The notes under the pieces: model-generated
What the model saw: the letters and a program-made list of their open reading frames with translations, nothing else
What the model was told of the DNA's origin: nothing
Databases searched by the model: none
Made by a program: the position numbers and the translations under genes
Shown: positions 26,615 through 36,352 of the stretch, piece after piece
How positions within the stretch are numbered: position 1 is the stretch's first letter
Layout: each line of letters begins with the position of its first letter
Source of the DNA: Gammaproteobacteria bacterium
GTDB lineage: Bacteria; Pseudomonadota; Gammaproteobacteria; Pseudomonadales; Pseudohongiellaceae
Length of the DNA: 51,476 nucleotides
Reading direction: 5' to 3'
Assembly (NCBI GenBank): GCA_029244985.1
Contig: JAQWQD010000045.1
Location: 1 to 51,476, forward strand

Positions 26615-27901
26615 TTATGTATTCTCGCGTGCAATAGCTCGATAGGCAATATCCGTTCGAAAATAAACATTATCCCAATGTATGCCCTTTACGACCGCGT
26701 AAGCAGCTGATTTTGCCTCTTCTACAGATAGACCCAAAGCGGTGGCACAGAGCACTCGCCCACCACTGGTGACTACCTCGCCGTCCTTCAAGGCAGTTCC
26801 AGCATGAAAAACTTTTTGGTATTCGCTAGAGTGTTTTTCTAGTCCTGAGATAATTGCACCTTTTGCATAGGTGTCAGGATATCCACCAGAGGCTAGAACA
26901 ATTCCGACAGCACAGCGAGAATCCCACTGAGCTGTATGCGCATCTAGAGATTGATTGATGGCTGCTAGGCATAGTTCTGGTAAATCTGACTGCAGGCGCA
27001 TCATAATTGGTTGTGCTTCGGGGTCTCCAAAGCGACAGTTAAATTCTACAACGCTGACTTCACCGTCTGGTGTAATCATCAAGCCAGCATAGAGAAACCC
27101 GGTATAATCATTTCCATCTTCTGCCATACCTGCCACGGAAGGCAGAATCACTTGATCCATGATTCGCTTGTAAACTTCCTCAGTGACGACTGGGGCAGGT
27201 GAGTAGGCACCCATGCCGCCGGTATTGGGACCTTTGTCGCCATTGTCTCTGGCCTTATGATCTTGCGAAGTAGCCATCGGTAGTACGTTTTTGCCATCAA
27301 CCATTGCAATAAAGCTAGCCTCTTCTCCTGTCAGGAATTGTTCCACTACCACTCTATGACCGGCCTTGCCAAATGTATTGCCGGACAGCATCTCTTTAAC
27401 GGCGGCTATTGCTTCTTCCTCAGACAAGGCCACTATGACGCCTTTTCCTGCAGCAAGGCCGTCAGCCTTAATAACGATAGGTGCTCCATTAGATTTTATA
27501 TAGGCAATTGCAGGATCTACTTTGGTGAAAGTTTGATAGTCCGCAGTTGGGATTCCATGTTTAATGCAGAAATCTTTGGTAAACGCTTTAGAGCCTTCCA
27601 GCTGCGCTGCCTTTCGCGAAGGGCCGAAGCAAGGAAGATTTCTTTCCGTGAAATAATTTACGATACCTTCAACTAAAGGAGCCTCAGGTCCCACAATAGA
27701 GAGTGCAATGGATTCTTGGTCAGCAAAATTCGCAAGAGCAGGAAAGTCCATTACATCAATGGCGATATTCTCTATTTTTTCTTCGCTAGTGGTTCCTGCA
27801 TTACCTGGTGCGACAAACACTTTTTCTACTGAAGAGGACTGTGCACATTTCCAAGCGAGGGAATGTTCTCGGCCACCAGAACCAATTATCAATACTTTCA
27901 T
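26615..27901 (-). CDS. purD: Phosphoribosylamine-glycine ligase PurD
   Basis: ATP-grasp enzyme of purine synthesis that makes glycinamide ribonucleotide. The ATG at 27901 gives 428 residues starting MKVLIIGSGGREHSLAWK, the family standard; the frame extends upstream into purH but that is not typical. ATP-grasp motifs VIKADGLAAGKGV, GPNTGGMGAYSP and VEFNCRFGDPEAQ are present. It lies one base after the purH stop and abuts coq7, so the genes form an operon. Confidence 0.97.
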   Translation of the reverse strand: MKVLIIGSGGREHSLAWKCAQSSSVEKVFVAPGNAGTTSEEKIENIAIDVMDFPALANFADQESIALSIVGPEAPLVEGIVNYFTERNLPCFGPSRKAAQLEGSKAFTKDFCIKHGIPTADYQTFTKVDPAIAYIKSNGAPIVIKADGLAAGKGVIVALSEEEAIAAVKEMLSGNTFGKAGHRVVVEQFLTGEEASFIAMVDGKNVLPMATSQDHKARDNGDKGPNTGGMGAYSPAPVVTEEVYKRIMDQVILPSVAGMAEDGNDYTGFLYAGLMITPDGEVSVVEFNCRFGDPEAQPIMMRLQSDLPELCLAAINQSLDAHTAQWDSRCAVGIVLASGGYPDTYAKGAIISGLEKHSSEYQKVFHAGTALKDGEVVTSGGRVLCATALGLSVEEAKSAAYAVVKGIHWDNVYFRTDIAYRAIARENT

Positions 27902-27902
27902 T

Positions 27903-29486
27903 TTAATGCCTGAAGTGGCGTAAACCTGTAAAAACCATCGCCATACCGGCTTCATCCGCGGCTGCAATGACTTCTTGGTCTCGCATTGACCCTCCAGGTT
28001 GAATTACTGCTGTAATTCCAGCCTGCGCTGCAGCGTCAATACCATCTCGGAAGGGGAAAAACGCATCAGACGCCATAACGGAACCTTCAACCTGTAAATT
28101 CTCATCTGCAGCCTTGATGCCAGCAATTTTTGCGCTGTACACGCGGCTCATTTGTCCGGCACCAATACCAATAGTTTGATTATTTTTACAATAAACGATT
28201 GCATTAGATTTTACGTATTGAGCTACACGCCAGGCAAACAAAAGGTCGCGTAGCTCGTTATCCGTGGGCGCGCGTTTCGAGGCCACGGTTAAATCATCTT
28301 TCGAAATTGTATGAATGTCTCGATCCTGCACTAATAAACCGCCATTTACACGTTTATAGTCAAAGTCTGCAGTGCGCTCACTATCCCATTGACCGCACGT
28401 TAATACACGCACATTTTTCTTTACTGCGGTTACAGCAAGTGCTTCCTCAGATACCGAAGGTGCAATGATGACTTCTGTAAACTGTTGTTCAGTGATTCGT
28501 CTAGCACTTTCAGCATCAAATTCTCGATTGAAAGCGATAATGCCACCAAACGCTGAAGTTGGATCAGTTTGAAAAGCCAATTCATAAGCTTTCAATGGCG
28601 TTTCAGCGATAGCAACGCCACAAGGGTTAGCATGTTTGACAATTACACAGGCAGGCCCTCTAAATGATTTAACGCATTCGACTGCAGCGTCAGTATCAGC
28701 AATGTTATTGTATGAAAGTGCTTTTCCTTGTAATTGCTGCGCACTACTAATGCTTGCTTCCTCAGGTTTTTTCTCCACATAAAAAGCGGCTTTTTGGTGA
28801 GGATTTTCACCATAGCGCATTTCCTGGCTTTTAATAAACTGCGTATTAAAGGTTCGCGGAAAGATGGAACTTTTATCACTTTGTTCTAGCTTGGTACCGA
28901 GATAGTTTGCAATGGCTCCATCATAAGCGGCTGTATGTTCATAAGTTTTAACTGCAAAATCAAATCGTGTTTGCTGGTCAAGACTCCCATCATTCCTGGT
29001 GAGTAATTCGATAACTCTGTCATAGTCAGAAGGGTTCACAACAGCAGCAACAAACTTGTTGTTCTTAGCTGCCGCACGGAGCATGGTTGGGCCCCCGATG
29101 TCGATATTCTCGATTGCGGCTGAAAGATCACAATTGGGATTAGCAACCGTTGCCTCGAAGGGGTATAGATTGACCACGACGAGATCAATTGGCGGGATAT
29201 CGTGATCTGTCAGGACCTTCTGATCGATATCTCGTCGAGCCAGTATGCCCCCATGGACCTTGGGATGGAGCGTTTTTACACGACCATCCATCATTTCAGG
29301 AAAGCCTGTGTAGTCAGAGATCTCAATAGCCGAAATGTTTTCCGATGCTAGCAGCTTATAAGTGCCGCCCGTGGAGAGGATTTCGATGTTAAGATCAGAA
29401 AGAGCTTGAGCAAATGGAACAATGCCAGTTTTGTCGGAAACACTAATCAATGCTCGACGAATGGCGCCAGAGTTATCTGATGTCAT
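27903..29486 (-). CDS. purH: Bifunctional AICAR transformylase/IMP cyclohydrolase PurH
   Basis: Catalyses the last two steps to IMP. The protein has 527 residues. The N-terminal MGS-like cyclohydrolase domain (about 1-200) has [19 protein letters not shown] and [16 protein letters not shown]. The C-terminal formyltransferase domain has [19 protein letters not shown], and [11 protein letters not shown]. It is followed by purD with one base between. fis and dusB lie upstream on the same strand, 75 bp away, in the conserved dusB-fis-purH-purD order. Confidence 0.98.
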   Translation of the reverse strand: MTSDNSGAIRRALISVSDKTGIVPFAQALSDLNIEILSTGGTYKLLASENISAIEISDYTGFPEMMDGRVKTLHPKVHGGILARRDIDQKVLTDHDIPPIDLVVVNLYPFEATVANPNCDLSAAIENIDIGGPTMLRAAAKNNKFVAAVVNPSDYDRVIELLTRNDGSLDQQTRFDFAVKTYEHTAAYDGAIANYLGTKLEQSDKSSIFPRTFNTQFIKSQEMRYGENPHQKAAFYVEKKPEEASISSAQQLQGKALSYNNIADTDAAVECVKSFRGPACVIVKHANPCGVAIAETPLKAYELAFQTDPTSAFGGIIAFNREFDAESARRITEQQFTEVIIAPSVSEEALAVTAVKKNVRVLTCGQWDSERTADFDYKRVNGGLLVQDRDIHTISKDDLTVASKRAPTDNELRDLLFAWRVAQYVKSNAIVYCKNNQTIGIGAGQMSRVYSAKIAGIKAADENLQVEGSVMASDAFFPFRDGIDAAAQAGITAVIQPGGSMRDQEVIAAADEAGMAMVFTGLRHFRH

Positions 29487-29561
29487 AAGCAGTTTTACGC
29501 GTGTTGTGTTGTTGCTAGGTGTGGCTTACTGAAGAGAACTACCTTCACGACTATTGTCTTA

Positions 29562-29864
29562 CTAGAGTAAACCGTACAATTTTAATTTAGTTCGTAGGGT
29601 ACCACGGTTCAATCCAAGCATGATAGAAGCCTTGCTCTGATTATTACCAGTATATCGCATAGCCGCTTCTATAAGGGGAGCTTCTACTTCCGACATTACC
29701 ATCTGGTGCAGATCGGTTACGGGCTCATCTTCAATATATTGAAAGTAGCGACGGAGTGATTTTTCTACTTCTGATCTAAGAGTGCTTTCCTGTTGCGAAA
29801 AAGGTTCTGCTGGTTCTACAATTGAAAAATTTGAGATTGCTGAGGACTCGTCCAGTTTGTTCAT
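29562..29864 (-). CDS. fis: DNA-binding protein Fis
   Basis: Nucleoid-associated regulator of 100 residues, near the 98 of E. coli. The C-terminal helix-turn-helix is ALIEAAMRYTGNNQSKASIM plus LGLNRGTLRTKLKLYGLL. The N-terminal part is longer and more acidic than needed for the beta-hairpin arms. Its ATG overlaps the dusB stop by four nt, as in the dusB-fis operon of enterobacteria. Fis normally activates rRNA and tRNA promoters and bends DNA. Confidence 0.96.
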   Translation of the reverse strand: MNKLDESSAISNFSIVEPAEPFSQQESTLRSEVEKSLRRYFQYIEDEPVTDLHQMVMSEVEAPLIEAAMRYTGNNQSKASIMLGLNRGTLRTKLKLYGLL

Positions 29865-30853
29865 GCAGCGATGACTCCATCATCTATAGCTAGGTTTTCG
29901 AAATAAGACCTTAGAAGGTCTAATTGAGCTAGCCCATCTTGTAATTTATTAAAATGTGTTAAAAATTGCTTCGAATCTGGCAATTCTTTCACATAACCAG
30001 CAACATGTTTGCGAGCGTACCACACACCTTTAGTATCTCCATAGAAACTCTGTAATTTTTTTAGGTGAGATTCGATGATGTGAAGTTTTTTAAAGATGCT
30101 AGGATTAGATTTGTGTATTCCCGTAACGAGATAGTGCTCAATCTCTGCAAAAATCCAGGGTCGACCCATTGCTGCCCTTCCAATCATCAGGCCATCTGCG
30201 TTCGTGTGTTGCATAACTTGTTTTGCTTTTTGCGGTGAATCTATATCGCCGTTAGCTATAACCGGAATACTAATGTTTTGCTTTATGTCTGCGATTGTGT
30301 CGTATTCTGCCTCGCCTTTAAAGCGACATTCTTTGGTGCGACCATGCACCGTTAACAATTGTACGCCAGACTCTTCAGCAATTTTTGCTACTTCAACTCC
30401 GTTGCGGGATTTTGGGGACCAACCCGTTCGAATTTTTAGAGTCACTGGAATATCGACACTGCTCACTACAGATTTTAGTATTGATTCGACAAGTTTTGTA
30501 TCTTTTAACAGTGCAGAACCTGCCGCTTTCTTCAAAACCTTTTTGGCTGGACAACCCATGTTGATGTCGATTGCATCTGCGCCACGGCTAACGTTAAGTT
30601 TAGCTGCTTGAGTTAGCATCACAGGATCAGAGCCAGCTATTTGCACGACATAAGGCCTACTTACATTGGGTTTGACTTGTTTAAGTCTATTGCGCTCATT
30701 GCTCCATAATTCAGTATTGGCTGTAAGCATTTCAGCGATAGTTAATCCGGCCCCATTCTGACTGCAAATTTCACGAAATGGAGAATCACTCACACCTACC
30801 ATTGGTGCCAAGAAGAGCGAATTGTTCAGTTTATAGGGGCCGATAATTTTCAT
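29861..30853 (-). CDS. dusB: tRNA-dihydrouridine synthase DusB
   Basis: FMN enzyme that reduces uridine at position 17 (DusB class) in the tRNA D-loop. It has 330 residues. The N-terminal LAPMVGVSDSPFREIC and catalytic Cys101 in INMGCPAKKVLKKAAGSALL mark the family. FMN-phosphate-binding VIANGDIDSP and MIGRAAMGRPW follow. It precedes fis with a 4-nt overlap, which identifies it as DusB rather than DusA or DusC. Confidence 0.96.
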   Translation of the reverse strand: MKIIGPYKLNNSLFLAPMVGVSDSPFREICSQNGAGLTIAEMLTANTELWSNERNRLKQVKPNVSRPYVVQIAGSDPVMLTQAAKLNVSRGADAIDINMGCPAKKVLKKAAGSALLKDTKLVESILKSVVSSVDIPVTLKIRTGWSPKSRNGVEVAKIAEESGVQLLTVHGRTKECRFKGEAEYDTIADIKQNISIPVIANGDIDSPQKAKQVMQHTNADGLMIGRAAMGRPWIFAEIEHYLVTGIHKSNPSIFKKLHIIESHLKKLQSFYGDTKGVWYARKHVAGYVKELPDSKQFLTHFNKLQDGLAQLDLLRSYFENLAIDDGVIAA

Positions 30854-30978
30854 TGCGAATAGGTCTGAAGTAAAGATTGATTATTTTAACTGGGAGAGAA
30901 AAGTAGGGGAAGGGATTCTAGAAATTAGTCAGGAAAAGCTTGCAAGCCAGTTATCATGCACGAAACATAAGCTAAAAC

Positions 30979-32367
30979 TCAAGGTAGTCTAAACGCCAGT
31001 GTGTAGTTAGCTATACCAGAGCCCGGGTCGATTACATCTAATTTAACCTGGACCGGTGACATTACAGGCATTAGTGCTAAATCTATCAACTCTGAATTTA
31101 GATACTCATTAGGTGAAAATTCTCGCAAGGCAATGATGTTATTACTTAAGGAATTGAAACTTAAAACCATTATTGGAAACTTTTGTGGGAATTCTGCAGT
31201 ATTTCGAAATTCTATGTTTACCGACAGCCCGTTTTCGAGAATACGATGATTATGCACCGAGAGGTTATCGCTGCGAATCGCGTTTATGTTCGAATAGGAA
31301 GGCAAGTTGCAAGCAGTATTAGCGCAAGCCCATTCTAATAAAGGCCTTATTCGCGTATCTTGACTATATGCTATACGGTTACGCCACAGGAATTGAGCAC
31401 TTAAGCTTATTCCTAAAAAAAAGATAATAACGCTGAAACAAATGAGATGCCCGATTCGGCTCTGCTTTCCTGCATGCAATTCCACTGGTGTAGAAGTAAT
31501 ATCCAGTGCTGCGATGTTTTCCTTCGAAATCGATTGCAAAGCTGACTCGTCTTCCAGCTGCGCTCTCAAGGCCCGCGCCCGAATAAGTTCGGTATTGTCT
31601 TTAGGTGGTTCTTTTTTCTTTGTTATGTCTTTTGTTGTTTTCTGGGTTTTAGTATCACCTAAAACACCGGCCTTATTGCTGATTTTAGCTTGTTTGGAGT
31701 TTACAAATTCATTAGTTGATGCTGCGCGAACTTCAAACACATTATTTTTTTCGTTTTGTCGTTCAGCTTGCTTCCTCGCGTCAGCCTTGTCCTTTTCCAA
31801 GGGGCCAACCAGTTCGTGGCTAGACTCTGGGAATAGCTCAGCATCGAGTGCTTCACTTTCAGCTAGTAGAGGTTTCTGAAGATTGGCGAAAAATGATGTC
31901 TCGCTCCTTTGTACTTCTTCAAGTAATAAATCTTTCTCTGTTTCTGCCTGTTTTAGTGATTCTTCTATGGCCTGTTCAATAGAAGAGAAAAATTCTTGAG
32001 TATATTCTTCTGAGAGCTCGATTGACTCTTCAAGAATCGGTTGGTTTATAAACCCACCATGATCTGATGTTAGAAGCTCTTGATCCCCCGTTAAACTTTC
32101 TTCATGTTGCTCCTTATGCTCTGCCTGCAACGCGCTGCGAGTAAGAAAACTGGAAGGGTCGAAATAATCCAGCGGATTGTTCCCAACAAATACGGAGTCT
32201 GAATCTTTGTGTTCGTCAGCAGGGAGCGGTTTGAGGACATTATCGATAGCATGAAAAATCGTCAGGCATGCGCCACAGCGCACTTTGCCATCCGCAAGGA
32301 GAAGTATAGCGGCGCTGGTGTTAAAGCTTGATTCACAATTTGGGCACTGGGTAACGTGAAGGGCCAT
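30979..32367 (-). CDS. Zinc-ribbon and DUF3426 domain membrane protein
   Basis: Protein of 462 residues. The N-terminal MJ0042-type zinc ribbon has Cys8, Cys11, Cys31 and Cys34 (CPNC...CGAC). A long acidic and Gln/Glu/Lys-rich middle (about 80-300) is probably disordered. One transmembrane helix lies near 308-330 (CFSVIIFFLGISLSAQFLW), and a C-terminal DUF3426 domain follows. The topology would put the ribbon in the cytoplasm and the DUF3426 part in the periplasm. The function is unknown. It sits between prmA and dusB, the usual place in Pseudomonas-type genomes. Confidence 0.87.
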   Translation of the reverse strand: MALHVTQCPNCESSFNTSAAILLLADGKVRCGACLTIFHAIDNVLKPLPADEHKDSDSVFVGNNPLDYFDPSSFLTRSALQAEHKEQHEESLTGDQELLTSDHGGFINQPILEESIELSEEYTQEFFSSIEQAIEESLKQAETEKDLLLEEVQRSETSFFANLQKPLLAESEALDAELFPESSHELVGPLEKDKADARKQAERQNEKNNVFEVRAASTNEFVNSKQAKISNKAGVLGDTKTQKTTKDITKKKEPPKDNTELIRARALRAQLEDESALQSISKENIAALDITSTPVELHAGKQSRIGHLICFSVIIFFLGISLSAQFLWRNRIAYSQDTRIRPLLEWACANTACNLPSYSNINAIRSDNLSVHNHRILENGLSVNIEFRNTAEFPQKFPIMVLSFNSLSNNIIALREFSPNEYLNSELIDLALMPVMSPVQVKLDVIDPGSGIANYTLAFRLP

Positions 32368-32434
32368 TCTGCGAAAATCTCAAAAGGTTAAACAAGCATT
32401 AGAAGTGTGATTGTAATGGAAGGAGAGATGCATA

Positions 32435-33316
32435 TCACGACTTCCGGGTGCCACTTAGAAGCACCCAGCCTTGTTCGATCTGAGGAGCTTCCATGTCAAA
32501 CCAGCAATCATAGCAAGAGAGCAGAGAGGGGATTTGCTCTTCAAGCAGCCCAGATAGGGTGATGTATCCGCCTTTTTTAACCAATTCAGCAAATTTCTCA
32601 GATAGATCGATAAGTGGCCTCTCTAGGATGTTGGCGATAAGAATGTCCGCATGCAGTGGGGGGAGCGCTTCTGGCAAATAGGTGGTTAATACGTCATCTG
32701 GGATCTTGTTGCGATGGCTATTGTCTATTGTGGCAGAGATTGCCTGAGGGTCATTGTCCACTGCATGAATTTTTACTGCCCCTAGCAGAGCAGACGCGAT
32801 GGATAGCACTCCAGACCCGCATCCATAATCGATTACTTCGCTGCCTCTTAATTCGGCTTGGTCTAGCCAACGTAAACAAAGCGAGGTGGTCGCATGATTA
32901 CCGGTCCCAAAAGCTAACCCAGGGTCCAGCTTGATGTTTGCTGCATTTGGTTTTGGAGGTGATAGCCAGCTAGGGCAAATCCATAGCTTCTCCCCGAACT
33001 GCATGGGTTCGAAGTCCTTCATCCAACTACGTTCCCAATCCTGATCTTCGATGACTTCAATGTTGAGACTTTCATTATTCAGCACTTTGGTGTCGCATCT
33101 AAGCTTATTCAGCAATGACCCTAGGTCTTTTTTTTCATTGAACAAACAAAGCAGAAAAGTATTATTCCACAATTGTGTGACGCCTGGCTCTTCTTGAAAT
33201 ACGGGTTGATCTTCTGCATCTAGATAACTAATTGAAATCGCATCAGAGTCGAATAATATCTGTTCAAAAGAAGAGGCATCTTCAGAGTGAAGCTGAATTT
33301 TCAGTTGTTGCCACAT
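32435..33316 (-). CDS. prmA: Ribosomal protein L11 methyltransferase PrmA
   Basis: SAM-dependent enzyme that trimethylates L11, 293 residues. It has an N-terminal substrate-recognition domain (about 1-60) and a Rossmann methyltransferase domain with DPGLAFGTGNHATTSLCL and EVIDYGCGSGVLSIASALLG. The NILERPL loop corresponds to the NxxxxPL catalytic segment. It lies 9 bp after accC in the conserved accC-prmA pair. Confidence 0.97.
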   Translation of the reverse strand: MWQQLKIQLHSEDASSFEQILFDSDAISISYLDAEDQPVFQEEPGVTQLWNNTFLLCLFNEKKDLGSLLNKLRCDTKVLNNESLNIEVIEDQDWERSWMKDFEPMQFGEKLWICPSWLSPPKPNAANIKLDPGLAFGTGNHATTSLCLRWLDQAELRGSEVIDYGCGSGVLSIASALLGAVKIHAVDNDPQAISATIDNSHRNKIPDDVLTTYLPEALPPLHADILIANILERPLIDLSEKFAELVKKGGYITLSGLLEEQIPSLLSCYDCWFDMEAPQIEQGWVLLSGTRKS

Positions 33317-33325
33317 AGGGTTTAG

Positions 33326-34666
33326 TTAAGAGTTAAGTTTTTCTTCCAGGTAGTGGATATTAATTCCACCTTTCTGAAATTCGGGATCTCGCACAAGATC
33401 TCTTTGCAATGGAATATTACTTTTAATGCCATCGATAAGAAGTTCATCCAATGCTATTTGCATTTTAGTTAATGCTTGCTCCCTGTTGTCGCCGTAGCTA
33501 ATTAGTTTGGCAATTAATGAATCGTAATAGGGAGGAACGCTGTAGCCGCTGTACAAGTGTGAATCAACGCGCACGCCAGGCCCTCCAGGCGCATGATATA
33601 GTTTGACTTTGCCAGGGCTAGGTAGAAACGACGTTGGATCTTCAGCATTAATACGGCATTCAAAGGCGTGTCCTTGAATCTTGACTTGATCCTGGGTGAT
33701 CGAGAGAGGCCTGCCTGAGGCAATCCGAAGTTGTTCTTTGACGATGTCCACACCTGTGACCATTTCTGTCACTGGATGTTCGACTTGTACTCGCGTGTTC
33801 ATTTCGATGAAATAAAAGCGTTCATCTTGATAGAGAAACTCCAGCGTTCCAGCGCCGCGGTAATTCATGTTTCTACAGGCTTGGATACAGGTAGCGGCAA
33901 CTTCATTGCGGACTGCATCAGGAATGCCTGGCGCCGGTGCTTCTTCGAGTACTTTCTGATGTCGCCGCTGCAGTGAGCAATCTCTATCGCCTAAATAGAT
34001 AGCATTTCCCGCACCATCACCGATAATTTGAATTTCAACGTGCCTCGGATTCTCCAAAAACTTTTCCAGATAGACGATGCCACTTCCAAAAAATGATTGC
34101 GCTTCCGTTGAAGTTACCTTCGCAGCTTTTAGTAATTCGGTTGAGTCGTGGACTACGCGCATGCCGCGACCACCGCCGCCAGCAGCTGCTTTTATTATGA
34201 CGGGAAAACCGATTTCTGCGGCTAGACTTAAGGTGCGATCATCATTCTCATCTAGAGGGCCGTTAGATCCAGGTACCGTCGGAACGCCAGCATTTCGCAT
34301 GACCTCAATGGCCGACACTTTGTCTCCCATGAGACGTATTGTTTCAGATTGGGGGCCAATAAAAGTGAAGCCGCTATTTTCAACTTGTTCCGCGAAATCC
34401 GCATTTTCTGAAAGGAATCCGTAGCCAGGATGTACGGCATTTGAGCCGGTAACCTCCATAGCGCTTATGATAGATGCAATATTTAAATAACTTTCGGCAG
34501 GGCTTGGTGGACCGATGCAGACTGACTCGTCCGAGAGTCGAACGTGCATTAAGTCCTTGTCCGCAACAGAGTGCACTGCAACAGTTTTTATATCGAGCGC
34601 TTTGCAGGCACGTAAGACTCGTAATGCAATTTCACCACGATTGGCTATAAGAACTTTTTCTAGCAT
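33326..34666 (-). CDS. accC: Acetyl-CoA carboxylase, biotin carboxylase subunit AccC
   Basis: Carboxylates biotin on AccB with ATP and bicarbonate, the first step of fatty-acid synthesis. The ATG at 34666 gives 446 residues ([20 protein letters not shown]), with AGGTG 9 nt upstream; a GTG at 34678 would add four. ATP-grasp motifs [36 protein letters not shown] and the biotin-carboxylase signature are intact. It follows accB by 30 bp in an aroQ-accB-accC-prmA group. Confidence 0.98.
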   Translation of the reverse strand: MLEKVLIANRGEIALRVLRACKALDIKTVAVHSVADKDLMHVRLSDESVCIGPPSPAESYLNIASIISAMEVTGSNAVHPGYGFLSENADFAEQVENSGFTFIGPQSETIRLMGDKVSAIEVMRNAGVPTVPGSNGPLDENDDRTLSLAAEIGFPVIIKAAAGGGGRGMRVVHDSTELLKAAKVTSTEAQSFFGSGIVYLEKFLENPRHVEIQIIGDGAGNAIYLGDRDCSLQRRHQKVLEEAPAPGIPDAVRNEVAATCIQACRNMNYRGAGTLEFLYQDERFYFIEMNTRVQVEHPVTEMVTGVDIVKEQLRIASGRPLSITQDQVKIQGHAFECRINAEDPTSFLPSPGKVKLYHAPGGPGVRVDSHLYSGYSVPPYYDSLIAKLISYGDNREQALTKMQIALDELLIDGIKSNIPLQRDLVRDPEFQKGGINIHYLEEKLNS

Positions 34667-34696
34667 GCTAGCGGGCACCTGAAAGGGTGAAAAAGA

Positions 34697-35128
34697 TTAA
34701 TTAATTGTCATTAGAGGTTGATCAAACTCTACAGGTTCTCCGTCCTCAACCAAAATGGCTTCGACTACCCCGGAATGATCTGCCTCTATCTGATTCATCA
34801 TCTTCATGGCTTCAACAATACACACCACGTCACCCACTTTTACATGGGTGCCCACTTCAACGAATGGTGGTGAAGAAGGTGACGGAGCGCGATAAAACGA
34901 TCCCACCATGGGTGATTGAATTGGAACGCCTTGAGTCGAGGGGGGCTCCGCTACGGAGGCGACAGGCGCAGCAGCGGCAGGCGCAGAGAGAGGCGCTGCC
35001 GCAGTCGTAGCAACTACTGTTGGAGAGCGGCTTATGCGAACTGCTTCCTCTCCTTCCTTGATTTCTATCTCTGCTACGTCGGAAGCCTCCAGTAATTCGA
35101 TAAGCTTCTTAACTTTTCTTATATCCAT
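34697..35128 (-). CDS. accB: Acetyl-CoA carboxylase biotin carboxyl carrier protein AccB
   Basis: Carries the biotin between AccC and the carboxyltransferase, 143 residues. The N-terminal helix [14 protein letters not shown] is typical. An Ala/Pro-rich flexible linker spans about 38-65. The C-terminal biotinyl domain has [12 protein letters not shown] with the biotinylated Lys109. It lies between aroQ (72-bp gap) and accC, and may use its own promoter in the gap. Confidence 0.98.
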   Translation of the reverse strand: MDIRKVKKLIELLEASDVAEIEIKEGEEAVRISRSPTVVATTAAAPLSAPAAAAPVASVAEPPSTQGVPIQSPMVGSFYRAPSPSSPPFVEVGTHVKVGDVVCIVEAMKMMNQIEADHSGVVEAILVEDGEPVEFDQPLMTIN

Positions 35129-35200
35129 TATTTGTTTCCAATTTTGGTTAGAGAGCAGATTGCTGCCGAACCTTTAGTTAGGCCCAATTTTTGTGATTTG

Positions 35201-35641
35201 TTAGTTTTCCAATCGTTTGAATGCTGCTTGCAGTGCGAGCTCATAGCCTTGTGCACCCAAGCCAATGATGGTTCCTATTGCGATATCTGCAAAAAAAGAA
35301 TGTTGGCGATATTCTTCTCGGGAATAAAGGTTCGATAAATGCACTTCGATAAAAGGAATTTCAGTGGCCAGTATCGCATCTCTAATTGCGATACTGGTAT
35401 GCGTAAACGCGCCAAAATTCACAAGCATAAAATCTGTGCCATCGCGTCTCGCATTGTGTAAACGATCAATAAAATCTGCTTCTGCATTACTTTGCAGCGA
35501 AGTGAGTTCATGGCCAGAATTTGCGCACTGAGCTTGGCAACGCTGATTAATATCATCCAGTGTATCTGAGCCATAAATATGAGGTTCGCGGTCACCCAAT
35601 AGATTGAGATTTGGGCCATGTAAGATCAAAATTTTTGCCAT
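35201..35641 (-). CDS. aroQ: Type II 3-dehydroquinate dehydratase AroQ
   Basis: Shikimate-pathway enzyme that dehydrates 3-dehydroquinate, feeding chorismate to the trp genes of this window. The ATG at 35641 gives 146 residues starting [16 protein letters not shown]; a longer in-frame start at 35695 adds 18 untypical residues. The family motif [14 protein letters not shown] with catalytic Tyr23, and [14 protein letters not shown], are present. It precedes accB-accC as in Pseudomonas. Confidence 0.97.
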   Translation of the reverse strand: MAKILILHGPNLNLLGDREPHIYGSDTLDDINQRCQAQCANSGHELTSLQSNAEADFIDRLHNARRDGTDFMLVNFGAFTHTSIAIRDAILATEIPFIEVHLSNLYSREEYRQHSFFADIAIGTIIGLGAQGYELALQAAFKRLEN

Positions 35642-35812
35642 TTTGATTAGATCCTGGGTGAATTGATCATAGAACGAAAAACATTGTTTGGGCACTGCTT
35701 TCTAACAATCGGGGATTTTCTCAGAATTTAGCTTGCAATACACCCAATTTGTGCGCAGATAACCGAAATTCACTGCAAATATCCATTCTTTGGCGGAATC
35801 CGAAAGGGAATG

Positions 35813-36298
35813 TCAAGGTAACAGTTTGAAAAGTGACCGCTGTGGAGGGTAGCAAAAACCCCATTCTGCGCAGCCTTGATATTGAATCATCAAACCTGCT
35901 TCGGGTCCCGGCACTGTGGTTAGGTTAATGTCGATGCTTAGTAGATTGTAGTAGGCCTCAATCTGACCGAAGAATTGGTCGGTTTTTTGGACCCCATCTG
36001 GCAGCTCATAGTTCACGGGCAGGTTGTCCCCACCCTCCGTCTGAAGCAGAGAAAATTGGAAAGCATGGCGGTATAAGTAGTGACCTTGAGCAAGAACCCA
36101 GTTAATTCGGTATTTCCCAGGGCTTAATTCACTCACGTAGTAGGGAAACGCTTCTTCAAGAGATAGAGGCACCTGTTGTTGCTGATTTTGTTGTGTAAAG
36201 CTAGTTATCGAGGTTCTGTCAAGCTGTGACCAAGCAGTAAGGGGTAATCCCAACAAACATAGCGTGAATAGAGTCGTCAGTGTTTTGCTCATGTTCAT
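35813..36298 (-). CDS. Stand-alone DsbD N-terminal (alpha) domain protein
   Basis: Exported protein of 161 residues. A signal peptide (about 1-24, LCLLGLPLTAWS) is followed by one domain like the periplasmic alpha domain of thiol:disulfide interchange protein DsbD. The redox cysteines are Cys143 and Cys149 in YQGCAEWGFCYPP, the DsbD-alpha signature. The protein stops right after this domain, so the transmembrane beta domain and the thioredoxin-like gamma domain are absent, and only 171 bp separate it from aroQ. Full-length dsbD (dipZ) occupies this position upstream of aroQ in Pseudomonas. It may work with a separate CcdA/ScsB-like electron donor, or be a truncation remnant. Confidence 0.82.
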   Translation of the reverse strand: MNMSKTLTTLFTLCLLGLPLTAWSQLDRTSITSFTQQNQQQQVPLSLEEAFPYYVSELSPGKYRINWVLAQGHYLYRHAFQFSLLQTEGGDNLPVNYELPDGVQKTDQFFGQIEAYYNLLSIDINLTTVPGPEAGLMIQYQGCAEWGFCYPPQRSLFKLLP

Positions 36299-36352
36299 GG
36301 GACCAGTATTATCATAGTTTTGTTCCCCTAGTGCTATTTACAAAATGAGGCG

